Shown: positions 9,398-18,939 of the stretch, piece by piece
How positions within the stretch are numbered: the stretch's first letter is position 1
Layout of the letters: each line of letters starts with the position of its first letter
DNA from: Serratia oryzae
GTDB taxonomy: Bacteria; Pseudomonadota; Gammaproteobacteria; Enterobacterales; Enterobacteriaceae
Length of the DNA stretch: 64,000 nucleotides
Assembly: GCF_001976145.1 (NCBI RefSeq)
Contig: NZ_MOXD01000005.1
Span: 304,301-368,300, forward strand
Direction: 5' to 3'
The notes under the pieces: model-generated
Databases searched by the model: none
Seen by the model: only the letters and a program-made list of their open reading frames with translations
Told to the model about the DNA's origin: nothing
Program-made: the position numbers and the translations under genes

Positions 9398-10696
9398 ATG
9401 GACACTACACAGACCGGCACTATTGCCTCTGCGGCCTCGGCTTCCAGCACGACCTGGCGCAAATCTGACACCATGTGGATGTTGGGCCTGTATGGCACCG
9501 CCATCGGCGCAGGCGTACTGTTTCTGCCCATTAACGCCGGTATCGGTGGTTTGATTCCCCTGATTATTATGGCGATCATCGCCTTTCCGATGACGTTTTT
9601 TGCCCACCGTGGCCTGTGCCGTTTCGTTCTTTCCGGTAAAAATCCCGGTGAAGACATCACCGAGGTGGTAGAGGAGCACTTTGGCATCAGCGCCGGTAAG
9701 CTGATCACCCTGCTCTATTTCTTTGCGATCTACCCTATCCTGCTGGTCTACAGCGTGGCGATCACCAATACCGTTGACAGTTTTATTACCCACCAGTTGG
9801 GGCTGGTGTCACCGCCGCGCGCGATTCTGTCCCTGATCCTGATCGTCGGGCTGATGACCATCGTGCGTTTCGGTGAGCAAGCCATCGTGAAAACCATGAG
9901 TATTCTGGTGTTCCCGTTTGTCGGCGTGCTGATGATGCTGGCGCTGTATCTGATCCCTAATTGGACCGGTGCCATCTTCGAGAACCTTTCTCTCGCCGGT
10001 TCCGGCAGCGGTTTGGGCCACGGTCTGGTGATCACCCTGTGGCTGGCGATCCCGGTAATGGTGTTCTCCTTTAACCACTCACCGATCATCTCCGCTTTCG
10101 CGGTGGCAAAGCGTGAAGAATATGGCGCAGGCGCCGAGAAAAAATGCTCACGCATTCTGGCTTATGCTCACATCATGATGGTTCTGACGGTAATGTTCTT
10201 CGTCTTCAGCTGCGTGTTGAGCCTCTCTCCGGCCGATCTGGCCGAAGCCAAAGCGCAGAATATCTCGATTCTGTCTTATCTGGCCAACCACTTTAACAAC
10301 CCGATGATCGCCTATATCGCCCCGGTCATCGCGTTTATCGCCATCACCAAATCTTTCCTGGGCCACTATCTGGGTGCCCGTGAAGGCTTTAACGGCATGA
10401 TCTCCAAATCCATGAAGAGCCGCGGCAAAACCATCAGCAGCAATAAGCTGAACCGCATCACGGCGATCTTTATGCTGGTGACCACCTGGATCGTTGCGAC
10501 ATTGAACCCGAGCATTTTGGGCATGATCGAGAACCTCGGTGGCCCGATCATCGCCATGCTGCTGTTCCTGATGCCGATGTATGCCATCCGTAAGGTTCCG
10601 GCCATGCGCAAGTACAGTGGGCATATCAGCAACGTATTCGTGGTCGTGATGGGGCTGATTGCCATTTCCGCCATTTTGTACACCCTGTTCGGCTAA
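9398..10696 (+). CDS. sdaC: Serine:proton symporter
   Basis: This 432-residue membrane protein belongs to the HAAAP family and matches E. coli SdaC in length and character. It has about eleven helices, begins with the family motif [18 protein letters not shown], and has [14 protein letters not shown] near residue 320. It imports L-serine. The ATG at 9398 is chosen over the in-frame GTG at 9377 because GGAG sits six bases before it. It is followed by a hairpin and then by the serine deaminase gene, the same pairing as in E. coli, so imported serine is broken down directly. Confidence 0.93.
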   Translation: MDTTQTGTIASAASASSTTWRKSDTMWMLGLYGTAIGAGVLFLPINAGIGGLIPLIIMAIIAFPMTFFAHRGLCRFVLSGKNPGEDITEVVEEHFGISAGKLITLLYFFAIYPILLVYSVAITNTVDSFITHQLGLVSPPRAILSLILIVGLMTIVRFGEQAIVKTMSILVFPFVGVLMMLALYLIPNWTGAIFENLSLAGSGSGLGHGLVITLWLAIPVMVFSFNHSPIISAFAVAKREEYGAGAEKKCSRILAYAHIMMVLTVMFFVFSCVLSLSPADLAEAKAQNISILSYLANHFNNPMIAYIAPVIAFIAITKSFLGHYLGAREGFNGMISKSMKSRGKTISSNKLNRITAIFMLVTTWIVATLNPSILGMIENLGGPIIAMLLFLMPMYAIRKVPAMRKYSGHISNVFVVVMGLIAISAILYTLFG

Positions 10697-10704
10697 CCAC
10701 GCTC

Positions 10705-10731
10705 AGCCGGCGCTGCATGGCGCCGGCTTTT
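10705..10731 (+). terminator. Hairpin terminator or attenuator between sdaC and sdaB
   Basis: A perfect 9-bp stem (AGCCGGCGC / GCGCCGGCT) with a 6-base loop is followed by TTTT. Lying 8 bases after the sdaC stop and 56 bases before sdaB, it probably ends part of the transcripts and lowers sdaB relative to sdaC. Confidence 0.75.
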
Positions 10732-10786
10732 CACCCTCCCCCTTCCTGGTATCCATGCCTGTAACCTGAAAAAGAAGGTTAAGACA

Positions 10787-12154
10787 ATGATCAGCGTTTT
10801 CGATATTTTCAAAATCGGTATCGGCCCATCGAGCTCCCATACCGTCGGCCCGATGAAGGCTGGCAAACAGTTTACCGATGACTTGATCGCCCAAGGGCAA
10901 CTGCACGACACCACCCGCGTGGTGGTCGACGTTTATGGCTCGTTGTCGCTCACCGGTAAAGGGCACCATACTGATATCGCCATAATCATGGGCCTGGCGG
11001 GGAATCTGCCGCATGACGTGGATATCGACAGCATTACCGGCTTTATCCGCGACGTGGAGCAGCGTGGCCGTTTGCTGTTAGCCAACGGCGCGCACGAGGT
11101 CGATTTCCCGCGTCAAGGCGGCATGAACTTCCACAGTAACAATTTGCCGCTGCATGAAAACGGTATGCGCATCAGCGCCTACGCCGGTGAGCAACGGCTA
11201 CACAGCAAAACCTACTACTCTATCGGCGGTGGTTTTATCGTTGATGAAGAACATTTCGGCCAACCCGCCAACAATGCCGCCCCCATCCCCTACCCTTACC
11301 GCTCCGCGCAAGAGTTGCAGCAACATTGTAAGGAAACCGGGCTTTCGCTTTCCGGGTTGGTGATGCAGAACGAATTGGCACTGCGCAGTAAAACGGAAAT
11401 CGAGGCGCACTTCGCTGACGTGTGGCAGGTGATGCGCACCGGCATTGAACGCGGGATGAATACCGAAGGCCTGCTGCCCGGCCCGATGAAGGTTCAGCGC
11501 CGCGCGGCCGCTCTGCGGCGTATTCTGGTGACCGGTGACAAGAACAATATTGATCCGATGAACGTGGTGGATTGGATCAATATGTTCGCCTTTGCCGTAA
11601 ACGAAGAAAACGCCGCCGGTGGCCGCGTGGTAACCGCACCAACCAACGGCGCCTGCGGCATCATTCCGGCGGTACTGGCGTATTACGATCAGTTTATCCG
11701 CCCGGTCAATACCAACTCTTACAGCCGTTTCTTCCTGGCCTCCGGAGTGATCGGCACGCTGTACAAGATGAATGCGTCGATCTCCGGCGCTGAAGTCGGT
11801 TGCCAAGGGGAAGTGGGCGTCGCCTGCTCCATGGCGGCGGCCGGATTGGCAGAACTGATGGGGGGCAGCCCGGCACAGGTGTGCATTGCCGCAGAAATCG
11901 CTATGGAACACCATCTGGGGCTGACCTGCGATCCGCTGGCTGGCCAGGTGCAGGTGCCTTGCATCGAGCGTAACGCCATTTCTGCGGTGAAAGCCGTCAA
12001 TGCCGCGCGCATGGCACTGCGCCGCACCAGCGAGCCGCGCGTGTGCCTGGATAAGGTGATCGAAACCATGTATGAAACAGGCAAAGACATGAACGCCAAG
12101 TACCGCGAAACCTCGCAAGGCGGCCTGGCAATCAAAGTAGTGGCATGTCATTGA
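10787..12154 (+). CDS. sdaB: L-serine ammonia-lyase (iron-sulfur serine deaminase)
   Basis: This 455-residue cytoplasmic enzyme converts L-serine to pyruvate and ammonia with a 4Fe-4S cluster. It opens with the family signature [15 protein letters not shown] and has cluster-region cysteines in [10 protein letters not shown] and [16 protein letters not shown], plus a final cysteine in the C-terminal tail. The length equals E. coli SdaB. Together with the SdaC symporter encoded upstream it forms a serine-use unit. SdaA and SdaB are close paralogues, and I use sdaB because of the sdaC linkage. Confidence 0.9.
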   Translation: MISVFDIFKIGIGPSSSHTVGPMKAGKQFTDDLIAQGQLHDTTRVVVDVYGSLSLTGKGHHTDIAIIMGLAGNLPHDVDIDSITGFIRDVEQRGRLLLANGAHEVDFPRQGGMNFHSNNLPLHENGMRISAYAGEQRLHSKTYYSIGGGFIVDEEHFGQPANNAAPIPYPYRSAQELQQHCKETGLSLSGLVMQNELALRSKTEIEAHFADVWQVMRTGIERGMNTEGLLPGPMKVQRRAAALRRILVTGDKNNIDPMNVVDWINMFAFAVNEENAAGGRVVTAPTNGACGIIPAVLAYYDQFIRPVNTNSYSRFFLASGVIGTLYKMNASISGAEVGCQGEVGVACSMAAAGLAELMGGSPAQVCIAAEIAMEHHLGLTCDPLAGQVQVPCIERNAISAVKAVNAARMALRRTSEPRVCLDKVIETMYETGKDMNAKYRETSQGGLAIKVVACH

Positions 12155-12162
12155 TCTGATTT

Positions 12163-12182
12163 GGGGCCGCTCAAGTGGCCCC
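12163..12182 (+). terminator. Probable terminator between sdaB and dacC
   Basis: GGGGCCGC-TCAA-GTGGCCCC forms an 8-bp stem with one G-U pair, nine bases after the sdaB stop. The T-tract after it is poor (GCTTATCTT), so the call is moderate. It could serve both convergent genes. Confidence 0.45.
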
Positions 12183-12190
12183 GCTTATCT

Positions 12191-13396
12191 TCAGCCGAAG
12201 ATGCCACCAAACCACTGGCTCAGTTTCATCATCACAAAGTCCCACATGCGGCTTAAGAAGTTGCCCTGTTTCACCTCCTGCATCACCACCAGCGGATGCT
12301 GCTCAATGGTTTTGCCGTCCAGCAGGAAATTGACGGTGCCGACAACCTGATTTTTCGCCAACGGCGCTTCCAAGGTCGGCTGGTTGAGCTGATAACTGGC
12401 CTTCAGATTCTTCATCTGCCCTTTCGGGATGGTTACGGCCGCGTCTTTGGCCACCCCCAGCGGCACTTCACCCACGTCACCAAACCAGACTTTCTGCGTG
12501 ACAAAGGCTTTGTCGGCCTTGATCGGGATCGCGGTTTCATAGAAGCGGAACCCCCAGGTCAGCAGTTTCTCGCTCTCGCTGAAACGCACGCGATCGCTCG
12601 GTGCCCCCAGCACAACCGAAATCAGGCGCATGGGGCCCTCGGTCGCGGAGGCCACCAGATTATGCCCGGCACCGCTGGTGTAGCCGGTCTTGATACCGTC
12701 CACGTTCAGATTGGTGCTCCACAACAAACGGTTACGGTTGATCTGGCGGATTTTGTTAAACGTGAACTCTTTCTCTTTATGCAGCGCATATTCGTCCGGC
12801 ACGTCTCGGATCAGCGCCTGGCTCAGCAGCGCCATATCGCGCGCGGTGCTGTATTGCCCTTCGGCATCCAAGCCGTGCACCGTCAGGAAATTGGTATTCT
12901 GCAAGCCAAGAGATTTAGCATAGTTATTCATCACCCCAACGAACGAATCCTGGCTACCCGCCACAAAATCCGCCAGCGCGATACTGGCATCATTGCCAGA
13001 CTGAATAACGATCCCTTTATTCAGTTCCAACACTGGCACCTGATCGCCCGGCTTGATAAACATCAGTGAGGAGCCGCGCAGCACCGGGTTACCGGTTGCC
13101 CAGGCATCTTTCCCCACGGTGACCAGATCGTCCGGCTTGATTTTGCCCGCTTTTATCGCCTGGCCGATCACATAGCTGGACATGATTTTAGTCAAGCTGG
13201 CCGGGTCAAGGCGGGTATCAGGGTTGCCTTCTGCCAGGATCTTGCCACTGTTATAGTCCATCAGCACATAGGCTTTAGCATCCACTTGCGGTATTTCTGG
13301 TGCTTCTGCCGCTTGTACGCTGCGGGTAATGAGCAGTATGACGCCTACACCGAGGGCCAATTTTTGAAGAGAGGTGGAGTAAGTTTTTTTCATCAT
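12191..13396 (-). CDS. dacC: D-alanyl-D-alanine carboxypeptidase (PBP6-type)
   Basis: This 401-residue periplasmic enzyme trims the terminal D-Ala from peptidoglycan pentapeptides. A signal peptide (about 1-29) is followed by the serine penicillin-binding domain with SLTK, SGND and KTGY as the three active-site motifs, then a beta-rich domain and an amphipathic C-terminal tail ([19 protein letters not shown]) that holds it on the inner membrane. Length and tail match DacC rather than the shorter DacD, although dacD is the paralogue near his in E. coli. The residue after KTG is Tyr rather than the Thr of E. coli DacC. Confidence 0.9.
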   Translation of the reverse strand: MMKKTYSTSLQKLALGVGVILLITRSVQAAEAPEIPQVDAKAYVLMDYNSGKILAEGNPDTRLDPASLTKIMSSYVIGQAIKAGKIKPDDLVTVGKDAWATGNPVLRGSSLMFIKPGDQVPVLELNKGIVIQSGNDASIALADFVAGSQDSFVGVMNNYAKSLGLQNTNFLTVHGLDAEGQYSTARDMALLSQALIRDVPDEYALHKEKEFTFNKIRQINRNRLLWSTNLNVDGIKTGYTSGAGHNLVASATEGPMRLISVVLGAPSDRVRFSESEKLLTWGFRFYETAIPIKADKAFVTQKVWFGDVGEVPLGVAKDAAVTIPKGQMKNLKASYQLNQPTLEAPLAKNQVVGTVNFLLDGKTIEQHPLVVMQEVKQGNFLSRMWDFVMMKLSQWFGGIFG

Positions 13397-13522
13397 GACG
13401 TCGCCAGTATGTTCGTTTAACCCATTGAAATAGCGTTAACCCGCAAACATGTTTACGTTTTCAGCCAACCAGCGAGAGTGGCTCAATGCAACGCTGTACC
13501 TAAAATGACCCTGTAGTGAGTT

Positions 13523-13791
13523 TATACCCAAAATAATTCGAGTTGCTTGTAGGCGGCAACTGAATGACAAATCAGTCAAAGACTGATTTGAACAGCGCTT
13601 GCGCTAGCCCGTAGGGTGAGCCTAGAAGAGGCTCATCATCCCCAGGAGCTTACTCAGGTAAGTGACTGGGGTGAGTGACAAATCTGCTAAGCAGATTTGA
13701 ACGCTGCTTGCAGCGGCCCCGAAGGGGTGAGGCCCAATATGGGCCGAGTCACGCAGCCAACACCCAAGCAACTTGAAGTATGACGGGTATA
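13523..13791. repeat. ERIC-type palindromic repeat with two hairpin inserts
   Basis: A 269-base element is bounded by TATACCC / GGGTATA and longer imperfect inverted ends (ATAATTCGAGTTGCTTG against CAAGCAACTTGAAGTAT). Its centre has the ERIC core CCCCAGGAGCTTACTCAG with GTAAGTGACTGGGGTGAG. Compared with the plain 127-base ERIC at 14790-14916 it carries two extra modules of about 70 bases, one on each side of the core. Both are packed with hairpins, for example AATCAGTC-AAA-GACTGATT and AAATCTGC-TAA-GCAGATTT. It lies upstream of dacC and gst. Confidence 0.85.
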
Positions 13792-14120
13792 TTCGGTTTC
13801 TCTTATTCTGGCAGGGATTGGCCTGATTTTTCTGAACTTTTACATAACTGTACGCTTTAGTGGGCAAATTGGCTAAAAAGCGTGCCATTAGCATCAATTG
13901 TGGCGTGTTTGGCTCAGGAAAACCTCCCCCTATCGCTGAACGGTCATCAACCCCGATAACGAACTGAGCGCCCTGGCTGCACATGGTGGTTGGAAAGTGT
14001 GCCACTGGGAACGCTGATGATTTGCGTATCACATAGCAAAAAATGCCTTTGCATGTGACAAAAACCACTTTATCGCGTAGGTATTAACGCTACATTCTCA
14101 AACACATACAGAGGTGTTTT
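13792..14120. other. Non-coding gap before the GST gene
   Basis: About 330 bases between the ERIC element and the GST start. No frame here has a ribosome binding site or recognisable product. It presumably holds the GST promoter, but I see no clear consensus boxes. Confidence 0.35.
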
Positions 14121-14741
14121 ATGTTGACCATTTGGGGCCGGGCAAATTCGAATAACGTGAAGAAAGTACGCTGGTGCGCCGCAGAGTTGGGGTTGAACTA
14201 CACCCACATCAACGCGGGTGGCACTTACGGCAAAGTGAATGAACAGCCGTACCGCGCACTCAACCCCAACGGTCTGGTGCCACTGTTGCAGGACGGCGAC
14301 TTCGTACTGTGGGAGTCCAATACCATTGTGCGTTATCTGGCAGCCAAGTTCGGCCAGGCACCGTTTTATCCGCATGATCTGCAAGCGCGCGCCGCCGCCG
14401 AAAAATGGATGGATTGGCTCACCTCAACCATTGCCGCCCCCTTCCGGACCCTTTTCTGGGGCATGGTTCGTACACCTGCCGAACAGCGCGATCGTGCTGC
14501 TATTGATGCGGCGATCGCCGAACTGGAGCAACACTTTACGATCGTTGAACACCAACTGGCACAACAGCCTTACCTTTCAGGCGCAGAGTTCGGTATCGGT
14601 GACATCCCGTTGGGCAGCTTCATTTACGCCTGGTTTGAACTGCCGATCACGCGCCAACCGCGCCCGCATATGGAACGTTGGTATCAGCAACTGTGTGCCC
14701 GCCCTGCATACCAAAGCACCGTGATGATCCCCCTTACCTGA
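14121..14741 (+). CDS. Glutathione S-transferase family protein (GstB-like)
   Basis: This 206-residue cytoplasmic protein has an N-terminal thioredoxin-like domain (1-80) with the glutathione-binding signature NPNGLVPLL and WESNTIVRYLA, and a helical C-terminal domain (90-206) ending RWYQQLCARPAYQS. It resembles E. coli GstB in length and motifs. The family conjugates glutathione to, or reduces, electrophilic compounds. The real substrate is unknown. An AGAGGTG site precedes the ATG. It sits between two ERIC repeats. Confidence 0.85.
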   Translation: MLTIWGRANSNNVKKVRWCAAELGLNYTHINAGGTYGKVNEQPYRALNPNGLVPLLQDGDFVLWESNTIVRYLAAKFGQAPFYPHDLQARAAAEKWMDWLTSTIAAPFRTLFWGMVRTPAEQRDRAAIDAAIAELEQHFTIVEHQLAQQPYLSGAEFGIGDIPLGSFIYAWFELPITRQPRPHMERWYQQLCARPAYQSTVMIPLT

Positions 14742-14789
14742 TGCGTCACGCCCTGGTTTTTAACCCATTGAATTTAAAAAATTCGCCGC

Positions 14790-14916
14790 TATACACTAAA
14801 TAATTCGAGTTGCATGTAGGCGGCAAGTCCGAGAGTCGCCAGGAGCATAGGCCACTATGTGACTGGTGCGAGCGGGCGCAGCCAACACCCATGCAATTTG
14901 AAGTATGATGTGTATA
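14790..14916. repeat. ERIC element, standard 127-base form
   Basis: The element is exactly 127 bases, the standard ERIC length. It begins TATACAC and ends GTGTATA, has inverted ends (ATAATTCGAGTTGCATG / CATGCAATTTGAAGTAT) and a diverged core GCCAGGAGCATAGG-CCACTATGTGACTGG. It lies between the GST and GNAT genes and ends 27 bases before the GNAT start, so it would be part of the GNAT leader if the two genes are co-transcribed. Confidence 0.85.
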
Positions 14917-14943
14917 AAGTGGAGCTATCACTCAGGAGGAAAT

Positions 14944-15363
14944 ATGAATATCACCGTAACAGATGACCTGCGCCCAGAAGACACCGAAGAAATCCGTAAT
15001 CATTTAAAGGTTTACAATCGCCAATTTGTCGGCGATATCCTGAATAAGAATATCGGGGTGTTTATCTTGGATGCTCAGGGTAACAAAGTCGCTGGGCTGA
15101 CCGGCAATACCGTTGGCCACTGGTTAAGCATCGATTTATTGTGGGTTTCCGAGTCGTTACGCGGCGAAGGCGTTGGCAGCAAGCTCATCAAAGCAGCAGA
15201 GCAACAGGCCATATCGGAAGGTTGCAAATACGCGCGGGTCGACACCTTCAGCTTTCAGGCTCGGCCTTTCTACGAAAAGCAGGGCTACCAGTTACAGATG
15301 ATATTGCACAATGCTCCAATAGAGCATGAGCGCTATTTTTTCACTAAATCTCTCACGGACTGA
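14944..15363 (+). CDS. GNAT-family N-acetyltransferase
   Basis: A 139-residue acetyltransferase with the GNAT acetyl-CoA motif SLRGEGVGSKLIKAAEQQA (about residues 70-90) and the C-terminal RPFYEKQGYQ. It transfers an acetyl group from acetyl-CoA to an unknown amine. The start at 14944 (MNITVTDD) is supported by AGGAGG directly upstream, and in-frame ATGs before it lie in or next to the ERIC repeat. The corA-like gene begins 12 bases after its stop, so the two are probably co-transcribed. Confidence 0.85.
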   Translation: MNITVTDDLRPEDTEEIRNHLKVYNRQFVGDILNKNIGVFILDAQGNKVAGLTGNTVGHWLSIDLLWVSESLRGEGVGSKLIKAAEQQAISEGCKYARVDTFSFQARPFYEKQGYQLQMILHNAPIEHERYFFTKSLTD

Positions 15364-15374
15364 CAGGTAAGCGG

Positions 15375-16355
15375 ATGGAAAGCCAAACCATGGTGGTAAA
15401 CTGCATCGCCTACAAAGCGGGTAAGCGATTAGGCGACATCACTATCGATGATATCAGCGAAGTGGTTAAAGCGCCGGATACCTTCGTCTGGCTGGGACTA
15501 TGGCAACCCGAAGACGCTTTTATGCGCAAGATCCAGGAAGAGTTTAGCCTGCACGATCTGGCAATTGAAGACGCGCTTTGTGCCCACCAGCGGCCAAAAA
15601 TCGAAACCTATGGCGACTCTCTGTTCATCGTGGTGAAAACCGTTCAATGGGAACAAGGCGAAGTGGAGTATGGCGAAACGCACTTCTTCGTCGGTAAAAA
15701 CTTTCTGATCACCGTGCGCCACGGTGCCTCTTCCAGTTACGCCCCCATCCGCGCCAAAGCCGAAGAAAACCCGAAGCAACTGTGCCATGGGCCAGGATTT
15801 GCCCTGTATTCGGTGCTGGATTTCATCGTCGACAATTACCGCCATATCGTTGGCAAATTTGAGGAGATGATCGAAGACATTGAATCCAGCATGTTCAAGT
15901 CGGAGTTTGATGAAACCGCGATCGAAAATGTCTACAGCCTGCGCCGCCATCTGCTCGGCCTACGCAACGCTGCATTGCCGATGGATGAGATCTGCAATCA
16001 GTTGATTCACCTGCATGAAGACGTGATCCCCAAAGAGCTGCGCGCCTATGTGCGTGACGTACAGGATCACGCCCGGCAGGTTGCCAGCACTCTGGACGAC
16101 ATGCGTGAGATGCTGACCAACGCCATGCATGTGAATCTGGCGCTGGTGACCGTTAAGCAAAACGAAGTGGTTAAGCGGCTGGCCGGTTGGGGGGCGATCC
16201 TGGCGATCCCAACGGTGATTTTCAGCCTGTATGGGATGAACTTTGCCGATATGCCCGAACTGAAATTCCCCTGGGCCTACCATGCCACGCTGGGCGTGAC
16301 CGTCGTCGGCTGCGTTTTCCTGTATCGGAAACTTAAACGCTCCGGCTGGCTGTAA
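15375..16355 (+). CDS. corA: CorA-family divalent metal channel
   Basis: This 326-residue protein has a large N-terminal cytoplasmic domain, a long helix region (about 190-265) and two C-terminal membrane helices with the diagnostic YGMNFADMPEL loop between them. The GMN motif is the selectivity filter of CorA-type Mg2+/Co2+ channels. It ends with the basic RKLKRSGWL typical of the family. It lacks the GVN filter of ZntB. Enterobacteria usually have another corA near uvrD, so this may be a second paralogue. It follows the GNAT gene by 11 bases. Confidence 0.85.
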   Translation: MESQTMVVNCIAYKAGKRLGDITIDDISEVVKAPDTFVWLGLWQPEDAFMRKIQEEFSLHDLAIEDALCAHQRPKIETYGDSLFIVVKTVQWEQGEVEYGETHFFVGKNFLITVRHGASSSYAPIRAKAEENPKQLCHGPGFALYSVLDFIVDNYRHIVGKFEEMIEDIESSMFKSEFDETAIENVYSLRRHLLGLRNAALPMDEICNQLIHLHEDVIPKELRAYVRDVQDHARQVASTLDDMREMLTNAMHVNLALVTVKQNEVVKRLAGWGAILAIPTVIFSLYGMNFADMPELKFPWAYHATLGVTVVGCVFLYRKLKRSGWL

Positions 16356-16466
16356 CTTCTGAGCCAAATTTTGCCGGGCTGTTTTTTATTTATGCCCTTG
16401 CACATAACGGTGTAATTTCACGTTGCTCATGTGTAAAATCCGCTCGTTTCTTTTTTGGATTGAGCT

Positions 16467-17798
16467 ATGTCACAGACTATGACCCCAAAAGCCCCCCGTG
16501 TCGGCTTTGTTTCACTAGGTTGCCCGAAAAACCTGGTTGATTCTGAACGGATCCTGACTGAACTGCGTAATGAAGGCTATCAGGTAGTACCCCGTTATGA
16601 CGACGCCGAACTGGTGATCGTCAACACCTGCGGCTTTATTGACAGTGCCGTACAAGAATCGCTAGAGGCGATCGGTGAAGCATTAAACGAAAACGGTAAG
16701 GTGATTGTGACCGGCTGTCTGGGTGCAAAAGAAAACCAGATCCGTGAAGTGCACCCGAAGGTGCTGGAAATCACCGGGCCGCACAGCTATGAGCAGGTGC
16801 TGTCCCACGTTCACCAATATGTGCCAAAGCCAGAACATAACCCGTTTACCAGCCTGATCCCGGCGCAGGGCGTGAAACTGACGCCGAAGCACTACGCCTA
16901 TCTGAAGATTTCTGAAGGCTGTAACCACCGCTGCACTTTCTGCATCATCCCCTCGATGCGTGGCGATCTCGACAGCCGCCCGATCGGTTCAGTGCTGGAT
17001 GAGGCCAAACGCCTGGTGGAGTCCGGGGTAAAAGAACTGCTGGTGATTTCGCAGGATACCTCGGCCTACGGCGTTGATGTTAAACACCGTACCGGCTTCT
17101 GGAATGGTCAGCCGGTGAAAACCAGCATGGTCAGCCTGTGCGAACAGCTCTCAAGCCTGGGTGCCTGGGTGCGTTTGCACTATGTTTACCCTTACCCACA
17201 TGTGGATGACGTTATTCCGCTGATGGCGGAAGGCAAAATTCTGCCGTATTTGGACATTCCGCTGCAGCACGCCAGCCCGAGAATTCTCAAGCTGATGAAG
17301 CGCCCTGGCGCGGTAGAGCGCACGCTGGAGCGCATCAAACGCTGGCGTGAAATCTGCCCAGACCTGACTCTGCGCTCGACCTTTATCGTTGGTTTCCCTA
17401 GTGAGACCGAAGAGGATTTCCAGATGCTGCTCGACTTCCTGCAGGAAGCCAAGCTGGATCGCGTAGGCTGCTTCAAATACAGCCCGGTGGAAGGCGCGGC
17501 GGCCAACGAATTGGCCGATCAGGTGCCGGAAGAGGTGAAAGAAGAACGTTATCACCGCTTTATGCAACTGCAGCAACAGATCTCGGCCCAGCGTCTGCAA
17601 GACAAGATTGGCCGCGAACTGCTGGTGCTGATCGACGAAGTTGACGAAGAAGGTGCGATTGGCCGGAGCATGGCCGATGCACCGGAGATCGACGGTGCGG
17701 TCTACCTGAACGGTGAAACCGGGGTAAAAGTGGGCGAGATCGTCAAAGTGAAGATCGAAAACGCCGACGAATATGACCTCTGGGGCTCGAAAGTCTGA
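16467..17798 (+). CDS. rimO: Ribosomal protein S12 methylthiotransferase
   Basis: This 443-residue radical-SAM enzyme adds a methylthio group to the conserved aspartate of ribosomal protein S12. The N-terminal UPF0004 domain (1-130) has cysteines in SLGCPKN, NTCGF and VTGCLGAKE for the second cluster. The radical-SAM cluster motif is [15 protein letters not shown]-terminal TRAM domain follows (about 375-443). The length and nearly the whole sequence match the enterobacterial RimO proteins. It stands alone and is followed by a terminator. Confidence 0.97.
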   Translation: MSQTMTPKAPRVGFVSLGCPKNLVDSERILTELRNEGYQVVPRYDDAELVIVNTCGFIDSAVQESLEAIGEALNENGKVIVTGCLGAKENQIREVHPKVLEITGPHSYEQVLSHVHQYVPKPEHNPFTSLIPAQGVKLTPKHYAYLKISEGCNHRCTFCIIPSMRGDLDSRPIGSVLDEAKRLVESGVKELLVISQDTSAYGVDVKHRTGFWNGQPVKTSMVSLCEQLSSLGAWVRLHYVYPYPHVDDVIPLMAEGKILPYLDIPLQHASPRILKLMKRPGAVERTLERIKRWREICPDLTLRSTFIVGFPSETEEDFQMLLDFLQEAKLDRVGCFKYSPVEGAAANELADQVPEEVKEERYHRFMQLQQQISAQRLQDKIGRELLVLIDEVDEEGAIGRSMADAPEIDGAVYLNGETGVKVGEIVKVKIENADEYDLWGSKV

Positions 17799-17827
17799 TT
17801 TAAACCACGGTAAATGCCAGCCAAAGG

Positions 17828-17853
17828 CCACCTCTACAAAGGAGGTGGTTTTT
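17828..17853 (+). terminator. Intrinsic terminator after rimO
   Basis: CCACCTC-TACAAAG-GAGGTGG followed by five T residues, 30 bases after the rimO stop. Confidence 0.8.
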
Positions 17854-17934
17854 GAGAAAAACTCACCAACTTAATCACTCAATTAACTCGCCCCCTTATT
17901 TCAACAGATCATGCTTATCTGACAGATCGGTTTT

Positions 17935-18831
17935 TCAGCTTTTCAGGGCCGGTAACCGGGCCAGAAAATTTTGCGCAGCCGGGGACAACAGTTTATCACG
18001 GTGGTGGGCGTAGCTTATCCCCCTTAAAAACAGAGGCTCTTTGAGCTTGATTTCCCGTATCTGGCCGCTGCGTATTTCCTGCTCAACGGCAAGACGGGAA
18101 ACCACGGATATTCCCAGACCGTACACCACTCCCTGTTTTATACCTTCAAGGCTACCGATTTCCACCAGCCGGAGCCGCTCAGGTTCGACACCGGCTCTAC
18201 GGAGATTTTCCAGTAAAAAGCTCCGGGTAGCAGAAAATGCGGGTTTAATCAAAAATGTCTCATCCTGAATCTCCCTGATGCTGCATTCCTGCCGGGCTGC
18301 CAGCCAATGATCTGGCGGACAAATCAGCACAAAGCTATCACTTAGGAAATTAACCAGCCGATACTTTTTTGTGTCGATATCAATATAGTCGGAAATAATA
18401 ATAAAATCAGTCTCATGCGCTGCCAGCTTGCGGGACAGTTTTTCCGTTGTTGATATATCCAGCCGGATATTCACCCCAGGAAAGGTTTTTTTAAAATCAG
18501 CCATAATGCGCGGCAACAGCCAGACGCCACAGAAATGGCTGGCCCCCACGTTGACCGTGCCTGAATCAGGATTATCAAACTGCCGCATATGTTCCCGAGA
18601 TTGTTTCAGCAGATTGAGGATTTGCAGCGCATACTCGCGGTAAACCACCCCCTGGGATGTCAGATGCAAGCGGTTGTTCAGCCGCTCAAACAATGGCGTG
18701 TTCAGTGTCTCTTCCAGTTTTTTGATTCTTATGCTGACCGCAGGCTGGGTGCAGTAAAGTTGCTCGGCAGCACGGGTGACGCTTAAACATTCTGAAAGGA
18801 CCACAAACGCTTCCAACTGCCCGATATCCAT
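17935..18831 (-). CDS. LysR-family transcriptional regulator
   Basis: This 298-residue regulator has an N-terminal winged helix (QLEAFVVLSECLSVTRAAEQ, then QPAVSIRIKKLEETL) and a periplasmic-binding-like effector domain (about 90-298). It reads divergently from a DASS-family transporter gene, the usual layout for a LysR regulator controlling its neighbour. The start at 18831 (MDIGQLEAF) is chosen because GGAG lies six bases before it; an in-frame ATG four codons upstream would place this site inside the gene. The effector is unknown but is probably the anion carried by the transporter. Confidence 0.88.
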   Translation of the reverse strand: MDIGQLEAFVVLSECLSVTRAAEQLYCTQPAVSIRIKKLEETLNTPLFERLNNRLHLTSQGVVYREYALQILNLLKQSREHMRQFDNPDSGTVNVGASHFCGVWLLPRIMADFKKTFPGVNIRLDISTTEKLSRKLAAHETDFIIISDYIDIDTKKYRLVNFLSDSFVLICPPDHWLAARQECSIREIQDETFLIKPAFSATRSFLLENLRRAGVEPERLRLVEIGSLEGIKQGVVYGLGISVVSRLAVEQEIRSGQIREIKLKEPLFLRGISYAHHRDKLLSPAAQNFLARLPALKS

Positions 18832-18853
18832 GCACAACTCCATAAATTATATT

Positions 18854-18866
18854 TATAGTAACTATA
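18854..18866. promoter_or_regulatory. LysR-type operator between regulator and transporter
   Basis: TATAGTAACTATA is a perfect palindrome of the T-N11-A type bound by LysR regulators. It lies in the 108-base divergent gap, 23 bases from the regulator start and 74 bases before the transporter start, which suits autorepression and activation. Confidence 0.6.
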
Positions 18867-18939
18867 GAATAATATAAATGTACGTCATTGACGATAATGT
18901 ACAGACTGAAAGAACTTACCAACGCCAGGGACTTCTTTC

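Noticed and set aside
9275..10683. Several minus-strand open frames of 89-172 codons
   Set aside because: They are shadows of sdaC, rich in His, Gln and Arg, with no recognisable motifs.
11198..12151. Minus-strand frame of 317 codons opposite sdaB
   Set aside because: It mirrors sdaB codons in the reverse direction and has no family motifs; the sdaB frame shows clear active-site motifs.
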